From contig MKWE01000053.1 of NCBI GenBank assembly GCA_001899585.1, positions 95,847 to 159,846 of the forward strand: 64,000 nt of DNA. Reading direction: 5' to 3'. A program made the translations under genes and the position numbers. This DNA is from Rhodospirillales bacterium 70-18 (lineage in GTDB: Bacteria > Pseudomonadota > Alphaproteobacteria > Acetobacterales > Acetobacteraceae). Each line of letters starts with the position of its first letter. Within the stretch, counting starts at the first letter, position 1. Positions 48,211 through 55,221 of the stretch are shown piece after piece. The notes beneath the pieces are model-generated. The model saw only the letters and a program-made list of their open reading frames with translations, was not told where the DNA came from and did no database searches.

Positions 48211-49782
48211 ATGCCTGACATGAAACGCATCGACGCGCCGACCCTGCGCGGCTGGATCGGCGACGGTGCCGAGCTGGCCATCCTGGATGCCCGCGAGGAG
48301 GGCGAGTTCGGCGCCTCCCACCTGTTCTGGGCAGTGCCGTGCCCGTTCTCCCGCCGCGAGCTGCGCGCCCGCGCGCTGCTGCCCTGCCGCGCCACCCGCG
48401 TGGTGTGCGTGGATGACGGGCGCGGGGTGGCGGAGCGGCTCGCCGCCTACCTGGAATCGATCGGCTGCACCGACGTCGCGGTGCTGGATGGCGGCACCCG
48501 CGCGTGGGCGGCCGCCGGCTACGTGCTGTTCAGCGGCGTCAACGTGCCCTCCAAGGCGTTCGGCGAGTGGGTGGAGCACCATTACGGCACCGAGAGCGTG
48601 GACGCCCCGGTGCTGAAGCAGTGGCTGGACGACGGCCGCGATATGGTGGTGCTCGACAGCCGCACGCTGGAGGAATTCCGCCGCATGTCGATCCCGCGCG
48701 GCATGAGCGTGCCGGGCGGCGAACTGGCCTACCGCATCGCCGACCTGGTGCCGAACCCCGAGACGCTGATCGTGGTCAACTGCGCCGGGCGCACCCGTTC
48801 GATCATGGGGGCGGAAAGCCTGCGCCAGGCCGGGGTGCCCAACAGGGTGGTGGCGCTGCGCAACGGCACCATGGGCTGGGAACTGGCCGGGCTGGAATGC
48901 GATCGCGGGCGAGACGCGCGCTTCCAGACCGGCCGGCCACAGAGCGCCGAGCTGGCGATGTCGCGCGCCACCGCCTTCGCCGGGCGTACCGGCGTGCGTG
49001 TCATCCCTGTGGCCGAGCTGGAGCGCTTCGCCGCCGATGGCAGCCGCACGCTGTATGTGCTGGACGTGCGCGACCCGGTGGAATTCGCTCGCGCCGCCCG
49101 GCCGGGCAGCCTGTCCGCCCCCGGCGGCCAGCTGGTGCAGGCCACCGACGGCTGGATCGGCGTGCGCGGCGCCCGCATCGTGCTGATGGACGATGACGGC
49201 GTGCGCGCCCGTATGTCGGCCGCCTGGCTGCGCCTGATGGGCCATCGCGACGTGTTCGTGGCGGAAGGCGCCCTGGCCGGCGCGCCGCCGCCCACCGCCG
49301 CCTCGGTGCCCGAACTGGAGGCGCCGGTGGACCTGATCGGCGCCGACCAGCTCGCCGCCGTGCCCGATGCGGTGGTGGTGGACCTCGCCCGCAGCGTGGA
49401 ATACCGCGACGGCCATATCCGCGGCGCGCTGTGGGGCATCCGCTCCCGGCTCGATGGGCTGAAGCCCCGGCTGGCCGGCGCCCGGATGGTGGTCGCCACC
49501 TCGCCCGACGGCGTGCTGGCGCGCCTCGCGGTGCCCGAGCTGCGCATGCTCACCGCCGCCCCGGTGCGGGCGCTGGCCGGCGGCACCGCGGCGTGGAAGC
49601 AATCCGGCGGCGCGCTGGAAAAGGATCGCGCCAACCCGCCCGACGAGGCGTGCCTGGACTTCTATTTGCGTCCCTACGACCGCAATTCGGGCATCGAGGA
49701 GGCGATGAAGGCCTATCTTTCCTGGGAAATCGACCTGGTGCACGAGATCGAGCGCGACGGCACGGTGCGCTTCGGCGTCTGA
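48211..49782 (+). CDS. Four-domain rhodanese-like protein
   Basis: The 523-residue protein has four rhodanese-like repeats. Only domain 2 keeps the active-site loop with cysteine ('VVNCAGRTRS', about residue 191). The matching loops of domains 1, 3 and 4 read 'VCVDDGRG', 'VLMDDDGV' and 'VVATSPDG', lacking the catalytic Cys position. It probably moves sulfane sulfur with the other domains as scaffold or gate. There is no signal peptide. It is followed by comF one base after its stop. Confidence 0.85.
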   Translation: MPDMKRIDAPTLRGWIGDGAELAILDAREEGEFGASHLFWAVPCPFSRRELRARALLPCRATRVVCVDDGRGVAERLAAYLESIGCTDVAVLDGGTRAWAAAGYVLFSGVNVPSKAFGEWVEHHYGTESVDAPVLKQWLDDGRDMVVLDSRTLEEFRRMSIPRGMSVPGGELAYRIADLVPNPETLIVVNCAGRTRSIMGAESLRQAGVPNRVVALRNGTMGWELAGLECDRGRDARFQTGRPQSAELAMSRATAFAGRTGVRVIPVAELERFAADGSRTLYVLDVRDPVEFARAARPGSLSAPGGQLVQATDGWIGVRGARIVLMDDDGVRARMSAAWLRLMGHRDVFVAEGALAGAPPPTAASVPELEAPVDLIGADQLAAVPDAVVVDLARSVEYRDGHIRGALWGIRSRLDGLKPRLAGARMVVATSPDGVLARLAVPELRMLTAAPVRALAGGTAAWKQSGGALEKDRANPPDEACLDFYLRPYDRNSGIEEAMKAYLSWEIDLVHEIERDGTVRFGV

Positions 49783-49783
49783 C

Positions 49784-50545
49784 ATGCTCGCCCGGCTGGC
49801 CGGCGGCGTGCGCCTGGCCGGCCGGTTGGCGCTGGACCTGCTGCTGCCGCCCAACTGCGTCACCTGCGACGCCCCGGTGGGAGCGCCCGGGCAGTTCTGC
49901 GCCGCCTGTTTCCGCCAGACCAGCTTCGTCGCCGAGCCGTGCTGCGCGCGCTGCGGCGTCCCGTTCACCCATGCCGGGCAGGCGGGGCCGGCGCGCATCT
50001 GCCTCGCCTGCCTGGACCATCCGCCGCCCTGGGGCCGCGCGCGCGCGGCGCTGGCCTATGACGAGCAGTCGCGCCTCATGGTGCTGCCGTTCAAATACGC
50101 CGACCGCACCGACCTCGCCGCCGCCCTGGCGCCGCTGATGGCCCGTGCCGGCGCCGCCCTGCTGCGCGAGGCCGACCTGCTGGTGCCGGTGCCGCTGCAC
50201 CGCCGCCGCCTGGCCGCCCGCCGCTACAACCAGGCCGCCCTGCTGGCCCGCGCGCTCGGCCGGCTCTCCGGCGTGCCGGCACTGCCCGACGGGCTGGTGC
50301 GCAGCCGCGCCACCCAGTCCCTGGCCGGCCTGTCCGCCGGGGAGCGCGCCCGCGCGGTCGCCGCCGCCTTCGCCGTGCGGCCGCGCCGGGCGGCGGCGAT
50401 CGCCGGGCGGCGGGTGCTGCTGGTCGATGACGTGCTGACCTCCGGCGCCACCTGTGCCGCCTGCACCCGCGCGCTGCTGGAGGGCGGCGCCGCCGGGGTG
50501 GACGTGCTGGTCGCCGCCCGCGTGGCGGACCCGCGTTCCCGGTAA
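49784..50545 (+). CDS. comF: ComF family protein
   Basis: The 253-residue protein has an N-terminal zinc-finger-like segment ('CVTCDAPVG', 'CAACF', 'CCARCG', 'CLAC'). A type I phosphoribosyltransferase domain follows, with the PRPP loop 'VLLVDDVLTSGAT'. ComF helps natural transformation in some bacteria, but lone copies are widespread and may act in nucleotide metabolism. It is 1 base after the rhodanese gene, within a small operon that continues to grxC. Confidence 0.93.
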   Translation: MLARLAGGVRLAGRLALDLLLPPNCVTCDAPVGAPGQFCAACFRQTSFVAEPCCARCGVPFTHAGQAGPARICLACLDHPPPWGRARAALAYDEQSRLMVLPFKYADRTDLAAALAPLMARAGAALLREADLLVPVPLHRRRLAARRYNQAALLARALGRLSGVPALPDGLVRSRATQSLAGLSAGERARAVAAAFAVRPRRAAAIAGRRVLLVDDVLTSGATCAACTRALLEGGAAGVDVLVAARVADPRSR

Positions 50546-50606
50546 GGGGGCTTGCGGTCCGCGCGCCGCCACCCAACCATTGGGGCAACCCAACGGAGAG
50601 CCGCGC

Positions 50607-50864
50607 ATGCCCGAGATCGAGATCTACACCCAGCCCTGGTGCCCGTACTGCACCCGCGCCAAGCAGTTGCTGGACAAAAAGGGCGTCGCCTACCGCGAGA
50701 TCGACGCTCCGGGCGGCACCCCGGCGCGCGAGGAAGCGATGCGCCGGTCCGGCGGGCGCACCTCGGTGCCGCAGATCTTCATCGCCGGCCGGCATATCGG
50801 CGGCTGCGACGACATCGTGGCGCTGGACCGCGCCGGCAAGCTGGATGCGCTGCTCGCAGCCTGA
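50607..50864 (+). CDS. grxC: Glutaredoxin 3
   Basis: The 85-residue dithiol glutaredoxin has the CPYC active site at residues 12-15, 'TSVPQIFIAG' with the cis-Pro, and 'GGCDD'. It uses glutathione to reduce ribonucleotide reductase and mixed disulfides. 'CGGAGAG' precedes the start at 50607. Confidence 0.97.
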   Translation: MPEIEIYTQPWCPYCTRAKQLLDKKGVAYREIDAPGGTPAREEAMRRSGGRTSVPQIFIAGRHIGGCDDIVALDRAGKLDALLAA

Positions 50865-50867
50865 CAT

Positions 50868-50894
50868 CTGGCAGTCCCTTGCCGGGACTGCCAA
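50868..50894. promoter_or_regulatory. CIRCE-like palindrome upstream of the DUF1178 gene
   Basis: CTGGCAGTC-N9-GACTGCCAA has the same geometry and outer bases as the groESL CIRCE at 31406. It differs by a compensated C/G swap in each arm. The first base is 4 bases past the grxC stop, 50 bases before the DUF1178 start. It could be an HrcA-related operator or simply a hairpin terminator; there is no T-run. Confidence 0.5.
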
Positions 50895-50943
50895 CATGCG
50901 CCATCTGATAGGGACACACGGCGCCCGCCTTCAGGATATCTCA

Positions 50944-51420
50944 ATGATCCACTATCAGTTGCAGTGCAGCAGGGACCACGGCTTCGACGGCTGGTTCAAG
51001 GACAGCGCCGCGTTCGAGGCGCAGGCCCGGCGCGGCCTGCTGGAATGCCCGGTCTGCGGCGACATCAAGGTGGACCGGGCGCTGATGGCCCCCGCCGTGC
51101 CGAAAAAGGGTCGCCCGTTCCGCGCGCCCGAGGCCGCACCCGCCGCCGCGCCGGCCGAGCCCCCCGCCCAGCCGGTCGCGGTCGCGCCCGAGCGCCTGCC
51201 CGACCATGTCCGCGCCCTGTTGCAACGCATGCGTGCCGAGGTGGAAAAGCACTGCGACTATGTCGGCGACAATTTCGCCGACGAGGCCCGCCGCATCCAC
51301 ACCGGCGAGAGCGAGGCGCGCGGCATCTACGGCGAAGCCACCCCCGACGAGGCCGAGGCGCTGGCGGAGGACGGCATCGAGATCGCCAGCATCCCCTGGG
51401 TGCCGCGCGCGGACGGGTAG
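50944..51420 (+). CDS. DUF1178 family protein
   Basis: The 158-residue DUF1178 protein starts 'MIHYQLQCSRDHGFDGWFKDSAAFE' and has 'LECPVCGD' (possible zinc site). The conserved C-terminal 'NFADEARRIHTGESEARGIYGEATPDEAEAL' follows an Ala/Pro linker. Function is unknown. It usually follows grxC and a nitrilase; the nitrilase is absent here. The ATG at 50944 gives the family N-terminus. A CIRCE-like palindrome precedes it. Confidence 0.93.
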   Translation: MIHYQLQCSRDHGFDGWFKDSAAFEAQARRGLLECPVCGDIKVDRALMAPAVPKKGRPFRAPEAAPAAAPAEPPAQPVAVAPERLPDHVRALLQRMRAEVEKHCDYVGDNFADEARRIHTGESEARGIYGEATPDEAEALAEDGIEIASIPWVPRADG

Positions 51421-51497
51421 GGGGCGCGATGCCCAATATCCTTGACCTCGGCGCCACCTGGTCCGATCATTGTTGAATGTCAGGAGGTTCTTCGATC

Positions 51498-51686
51498 ATG
51501 CCGCATTCCGGGGGTGGCAAGGCGATCCAGACATCGGTGGTGCGCACGATGACCATGCCGAACGGCGACCGGCTGGTGGTGATGCGCAAGGACGCGTTCG
51601 AAACCGCCGTGAAGGCGGCCCGCCCGTCCACCGGCAAGGATGCCGGCGCCGCACCGCGCCAAACGGCGTCACGTGCCGTCGCCTAG
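51498..51686 (+). CDS. Small putative antitoxin-like protein
   Basis: The 62-residue protein has 'SVVRTMTMPNGDRLVVMRKDAFETAVKAA', the short strand-helix pattern seen in Phd/RelB-like small antitoxins. I do not assign a family. 'AGGAGG' ten bases upstream strongly favours the ATG at 51498 over 51477. The next gene overlaps its 3' end. Antitoxin function is inference. Confidence 0.55.
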   Translation: MPHSGGGKAIQTSVVRTMTMPNGDRLVVMRKDAFETAVKAARPSTGKDAGAAPRQTASRAVA

Positions 51687-52122
51687 CCCGTACAGCAAGG
51701 CGTTCGAAAGCCTCGTCCGCGGCGATGACGACCTGGTGGGCCTGCTGGCCTACGCTCTCTACAAGAAGAACATCCGCGAGGCGATGGCCGTCGGCCAGTC
51801 GGTGCATCGGGCCGGGGATCGCCTGCCCACCGCGACCGAGATCACCGCCTATCGGGGCGACGCGGAACGCCGCCTGATCGCCTTCGCCGAATCCGCGATC
51901 GACCAGGCCAAGCCCGACCTCATCGAGTCCGGTGTCCGCGCCGCCATGCTGGACACCAAGCGCGGCATCGAGGCGCTTATCCGCGAGCGGACCAGCATCG
52001 GCAGCTCGGTCATCGCCAACGTCGTCGGCTGGCTCGTCTCCATCGGCATCACCGTGCTGGTGGTCGTCGCCGGCGTGCCGTCCTGGATCGCCCGGCTCGC
52101 GGCGGCGCTGGGCGGCAATTAA
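51673..52122 (+). CDS. Small membrane-anchored protein of unknown function
   Basis: The 149-residue protein (GTG start; ATG at 51640 would give 160) has a soluble N-terminal part 'YSKAFESLVRGDDDLVGLLAYALYKKNIREAM'. An amphipathic helix follows, then a C-terminal hydrophobic segment 'SVIANVVGWLVSIGITVLVVVAGV' at about residues 112-135. The 'LVGLLAYALYKK' segment recurs in uncharacterised small membrane proteins. It overlaps the putative antitoxin by 14 bases. Its stop overlaps that of ubiG. Confidence 0.62.
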   Translation: MPSPSPYSKAFESLVRGDDDLVGLLAYALYKKNIREAMAVGQSVHRAGDRLPTATEITAYRGDAERRLIAFAESAIDQAKPDLIESGVRAAMLDTKRGIEALIRERTSIGSSVIANVVGWLVSIGITVLVVVAGVPSWIARLAAALGGN

Positions 52123-52838
52123 GGTCCGACCGCCGCCGCGATATAGTTCACCGACAGGTCGCGCGTCGCCCGCCAGCGCCGGCCGATCGGGTCCATCGAC
52201 ATCCCCGCCATGTCCGTCACCCCCAGCCCGGCGCCGCGCAGCAGCCCGCCCAGCTCGGCCGGGGTGACGAAGCGGCGCCAGTCATGCGTGCCCACCGGCA
52301 GCCAGCGCAGCAGGTATTCCGCCCCCGCGATGGCCACCAGCCACGACCGCCTGGTGCGGTTCAGCGTGGAGACGAACAGCAGCCCCCCCGGCGCCAGCAG
52401 CCCGGCCAGCGTGGCCACGAATGCCGCCGGGTCGGGCACGTGCTCGATCACCTCCAGCGCGGTGATCGCCTGGAACCGCGCGCCCTCGGCCAGCAAATCC
52501 TCCGCCAGCCCCTCGCGATAGGCCAGCGCCAGGCCCTGTTTCTCTCCCTGGCCCTGCGCATGCGCCCGCGCCGCCGCGATGGCCGCCCCGGCGGCGTCCA
52601 GCCCCAGCACGTCGTGCCCCAGCCGGGCCAGCGCCTCGGCCGCCAGCCCGGCGCCGCAGCCCACGTCCAGCAGCCGCACCGGCCCGCCGAAGCGCGCCCG
52701 GATGCGCGCATCCACCCAGCCGACCCGCAGCGGGTTCATCCGGTGCAGCGGCCGCATCGGCCCGTCCGGGTCCCACCATTGCCCGGCCAGCGCGTCGAAC
52801 CGCGCGACCTCTTCCGCCAGAACGCCCGCTGCCGCCAT
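52119..52838 (-). CDS. ubiG: Ubiquinone biosynthesis O-methyltransferase UbiG
   Basis: The 239-residue enzyme carries out both O-methylations of ubiquinone synthesis. It has 'EVARFDALAGQWWDPDGPMRPLHRMNPLRV', motif I 'LLDVGCGAGLAAEALARLGHDVLGLDAA' and 'ITALEVIEHVPDPAAFV'. I chose the start at 52838. It is convergent with the membrane cassette and divergent from lysC. Confidence 0.95.
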   Translation of the reverse strand: MAAAGVLAEEVARFDALAGQWWDPDGPMRPLHRMNPLRVGWVDARIRARFGGPVRLLDVGCGAGLAAEALARLGHDVLGLDAAGAAIAAARAHAQGQGEKQGLALAYREGLAEDLLAEGARFQAITALEVIEHVPDPAAFVATLAGLLAPGGLLFVSTLNRTRRSWLVAIAGAEYLLRWLPVGTHDWRRFVTPAELGGLLRGAGLGVTDMAGMSMDPIGRRWRATRDLSVNYIAAAVGP

Positions 52839-52922
52839 GTTGCCCGCTCCTGCCGCGCCCGTTATGTGTGCCGCTTCGCGCATTCGCACAAGCTGGACCG
52901 ACAATCGCATGGCCCACCCCTG

Positions 52923-54152
52923 ATGGCTCGCATCGTCATGAAATTCGGCGGCACCTCGGTCGCCGACCTCGACCGCATCCGCAACGTCGCCGCCCGCGTC
53001 AAACGCGAGGTGGAGGCGGGCAACGAGGTGGCCGTGGTGGTCTCCGCCATGTCCGGCGTCACCAACCAGCTGGTGAAATACTGCCAGGACCTCTCCCCCC
53101 TGCACGACGCCCGCGAGTATGACGCCGTGGTGGCCACCGGCGAGCAGGTCACTTCCGGCCTCACCGCCATCGCCCTGCAGGAGATCGGCGTGGAGGCGCG
53201 CTCGTGGCAGGGCTGGCAGATTCCGCTGCGCACCGACGGCGCGCACGGCAAGGCCCGCATCGACGGCATCGAGGGCGCCGAGCTGATCCGCCGCATGCGG
53301 GCGGGCCAGGTCCCGGTGGTCGCCGGCTTCCAGGGCATCGGCCCGGACAACCGCGTCACCACCCTCGGCCGCGGCGGCTCGGACACCTCGGCGGTGGCGC
53401 TGGCCGCCGCGCTCAAGGCCGATCGCTGCGATATCTACACCGATGTCGACGGCGTATACACGACCGACCCGCGAATCGTGCCAAGAGCGCGTAAGCTGGC
53501 CAAGATCGCCTACGAGGAAATGCTGGAACTGGCCTCCGTCGGCGCCAAGGTGCTGCAGACCCGCAGCGTGGAGCTGGCGATGAAGGAGCGCGTGCGCGTG
53601 CAGGTGCTCTCCAGTTTCGAGGAACATACCGGCGGCAACCTGCCGGGCACATTGGTGGTGGACGAGGACGAGATCGTGGAAAAGGAAATGGTGTCGGGCA
53701 TCGCCTACTCGCGCGACGAGGCCAAGGTGACGGTGCGCCACGTGCCGGACCGCCCGGGCATCGCGGCGGCGATCTTCGGCCCGCTCTCGGCCGCCAACGT
53801 CAATGTCGACATGATCGTGCAGAACGTCTCGGCCGACAGCATGACCGACATGACCTTCACCATCGGCCGCTCCGACCTGGCCCGCGCGCAGGCCATCCTG
53901 GCCGCCCACCAGGCCGAGATCGGCTATGCCGAGATGCTCACCGACCCGGACGTGGCCAAGATCAGCGTCGTCGGCGTCGGCATGCGCAGCCATGCGGGCG
54001 TGGCCAACACCATGTTCGCCGCACTCGCCTCCAAGGGCATCAACATCCAGGTCATTTCCACCAGCGAGATCAAGGTCTCGGTGCTGATCGGCGTGGAATA
54101 CACGGAACTGGCGGTGCGCGCGCTGCACACCGCCTATGGCCTGGATGCCTGA
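52923..54152 (+). CDS. lysC: Aspartokinase
   Basis: The 409-residue aspartokinase starts 'MARIVMKFGGTSV'. It has 'TLGRGGSDTSAVALAAAL' and two C-terminal ACT domains ('VPDRPGIAAAIF', 'GVANTMFAAL'), suggesting allosteric control by lysine and/or threonine. It makes aspartyl-phosphate for Lys, Thr, Met and DAP. The ATG at 52923 is fixed by the KFGGTSV motif. The last 8 bases overlap the next gene. Confidence 0.97.
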   Translation: MARIVMKFGGTSVADLDRIRNVAARVKREVEAGNEVAVVVSAMSGVTNQLVKYCQDLSPLHDAREYDAVVATGEQVTSGLTAIALQEIGVEARSWQGWQIPLRTDGAHGKARIDGIEGAELIRRMRAGQVPVVAGFQGIGPDNRVTTLGRGGSDTSAVALAAALKADRCDIYTDVDGVYTTDPRIVPRARKLAKIAYEEMLELASVGAKVLQTRSVELAMKERVRVQVLSSFEEHTGGNLPGTLVVDEDEIVEKEMVSGIAYSRDEAKVTVRHVPDRPGIAAAIFGPLSAANVNVDMIVQNVSADSMTDMTFTIGRSDLARAQAILAAHQAEIGYAEMLTDPDVAKISVVGVGMRSHAGVANTMFAALASKGINIQVISTSEIKVSVLIGVEYTELAVRALHTAYGLDA

Positions 54153-55206
54153 TATCACCCCCCAGTCCGCCGAGATGGAAGCGGCCCGCGCCGAGCTGGA
54201 CCGGCTGTGGGCGCGCGGCCGTGCCTTCCTGGGCACGCGCGTCGCCATCATGGGCGGCGCGATGAGCTGGGTCAGCGAGCGCCATCTGGTCTCCGCCATC
54301 TCCAATGCCGGCGGCTTCGGCGTCATCGCCTGCGGCGCGATGGGGCCGGAGCTGCTGGAAAAGGAGATCGCCGCCACCAAGGCGATGACCAGCCTGCCGT
54401 TCGGCGTCAACCTCATCACCATGCACCCGCAACTCGACGACCTGGTGCGCGTTTGCACCGCCGCCGGGGTGGGCCATGTGGTGCTGGCCGGCGGCATTCC
54501 GCCCGGCGGCGCGGTGCGCGCGGTCAAGGACAGCGGCGCGAAGCTGATCGCCTTCGCCCCGGCCCTGGTGCTGGCCAAACGTCTGGTCCGCTCCGGCGCC
54601 GACGCCATCGTGATCGAGGGCAGTGAGGCCGGCGGCCATATCGGCCCGGTCTCGCTCACCGTGCTGGCGCAGGAAATCCTGCCGCATATCAAGGAGGTGC
54701 CGGTATTCGTCGCCGGCGGCCTGGGGCGCGGCGAGGCCATCCTGTCCTATCTGGAGATGGGGGCCGCCGGCGCCCAGCTCGGCACCCGCTTCGCCGCCTC
54801 GCGCGAAAGCATCGCCCACCCCAACTTCAAGCAGGCCTTCGTGCGCGCCAACGCCCGCGACGCGCTGCCCTCCATCCAGCTTGACGAGCGCTTCCCGGTC
54901 ATCCCGGTGCGCGGCCTCGTCAACGCCGGCACCCGCCGCTTCCTGGAGCACCAGGCCGAGACGCTGCGCCGCTTCCAGGCCGGCGAACTCACCAAGGAGG
55001 CGGCCCAGCTCGACATCGAGCATTTCTGGGCCGGCGCCCTCCGCCGCGCGGTGATCGAGGGCGATGTGGAGAGCGGCTCGGTGATGGCCGGCCAGTCGGT
55101 CGGCATGGTCACCGCCGTGCAGAGCGTGGCCGAGATCATCGACGAACTGGTGCAGCAGGCCACCACCGCCCTGGCCGCCCGCCGCCAGATCGTCGCTCCG
55201 GTCTGA
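54145..55206 (+). CDS. Nitronate monooxygenase / 2-nitropropane dioxygenase family
   Basis: The 353-residue FMN-dependent TIM-barrel protein of the NPD family has 'VAIMGGAMSWVSERHLVSAISNAGGFGVIACGAM', 'IVIEGSEAGGHIG' (catalytic His and FMN contacts) and 'GAQLGTRFAAS'. Such enzymes oxidise alkyl nitronates or act as FMN-dependent enoyl reductases. The start at 54145 (MPDITPQ) overlaps lysC by 8 bases; 54136 is an alternative. Confidence 0.87.
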   Translation: MPDITPQSAEMEAARAELDRLWARGRAFLGTRVAIMGGAMSWVSERHLVSAISNAGGFGVIACGAMGPELLEKEIAATKAMTSLPFGVNLITMHPQLDDLVRVCTAAGVGHVVLAGGIPPGGAVRAVKDSGAKLIAFAPALVLAKRLVRSGADAIVIEGSEAGGHIGPVSLTVLAQEILPHIKEVPVFVAGGLGRGEAILSYLEMGAAGAQLGTRFAASRESIAHPNFKQAFVRANARDALPSIQLDERFPVIPVRGLVNAGTRRFLEHQAETLRRFQAGELTKEAAQLDIEHFWAGALRRAVIEGDVESGSVMAGQSVGMVTAVQSVAEIIDELVQQATTALAARRQIVAPV

Positions 55207-55221
55207 TCGCGGGGGGCGGCG

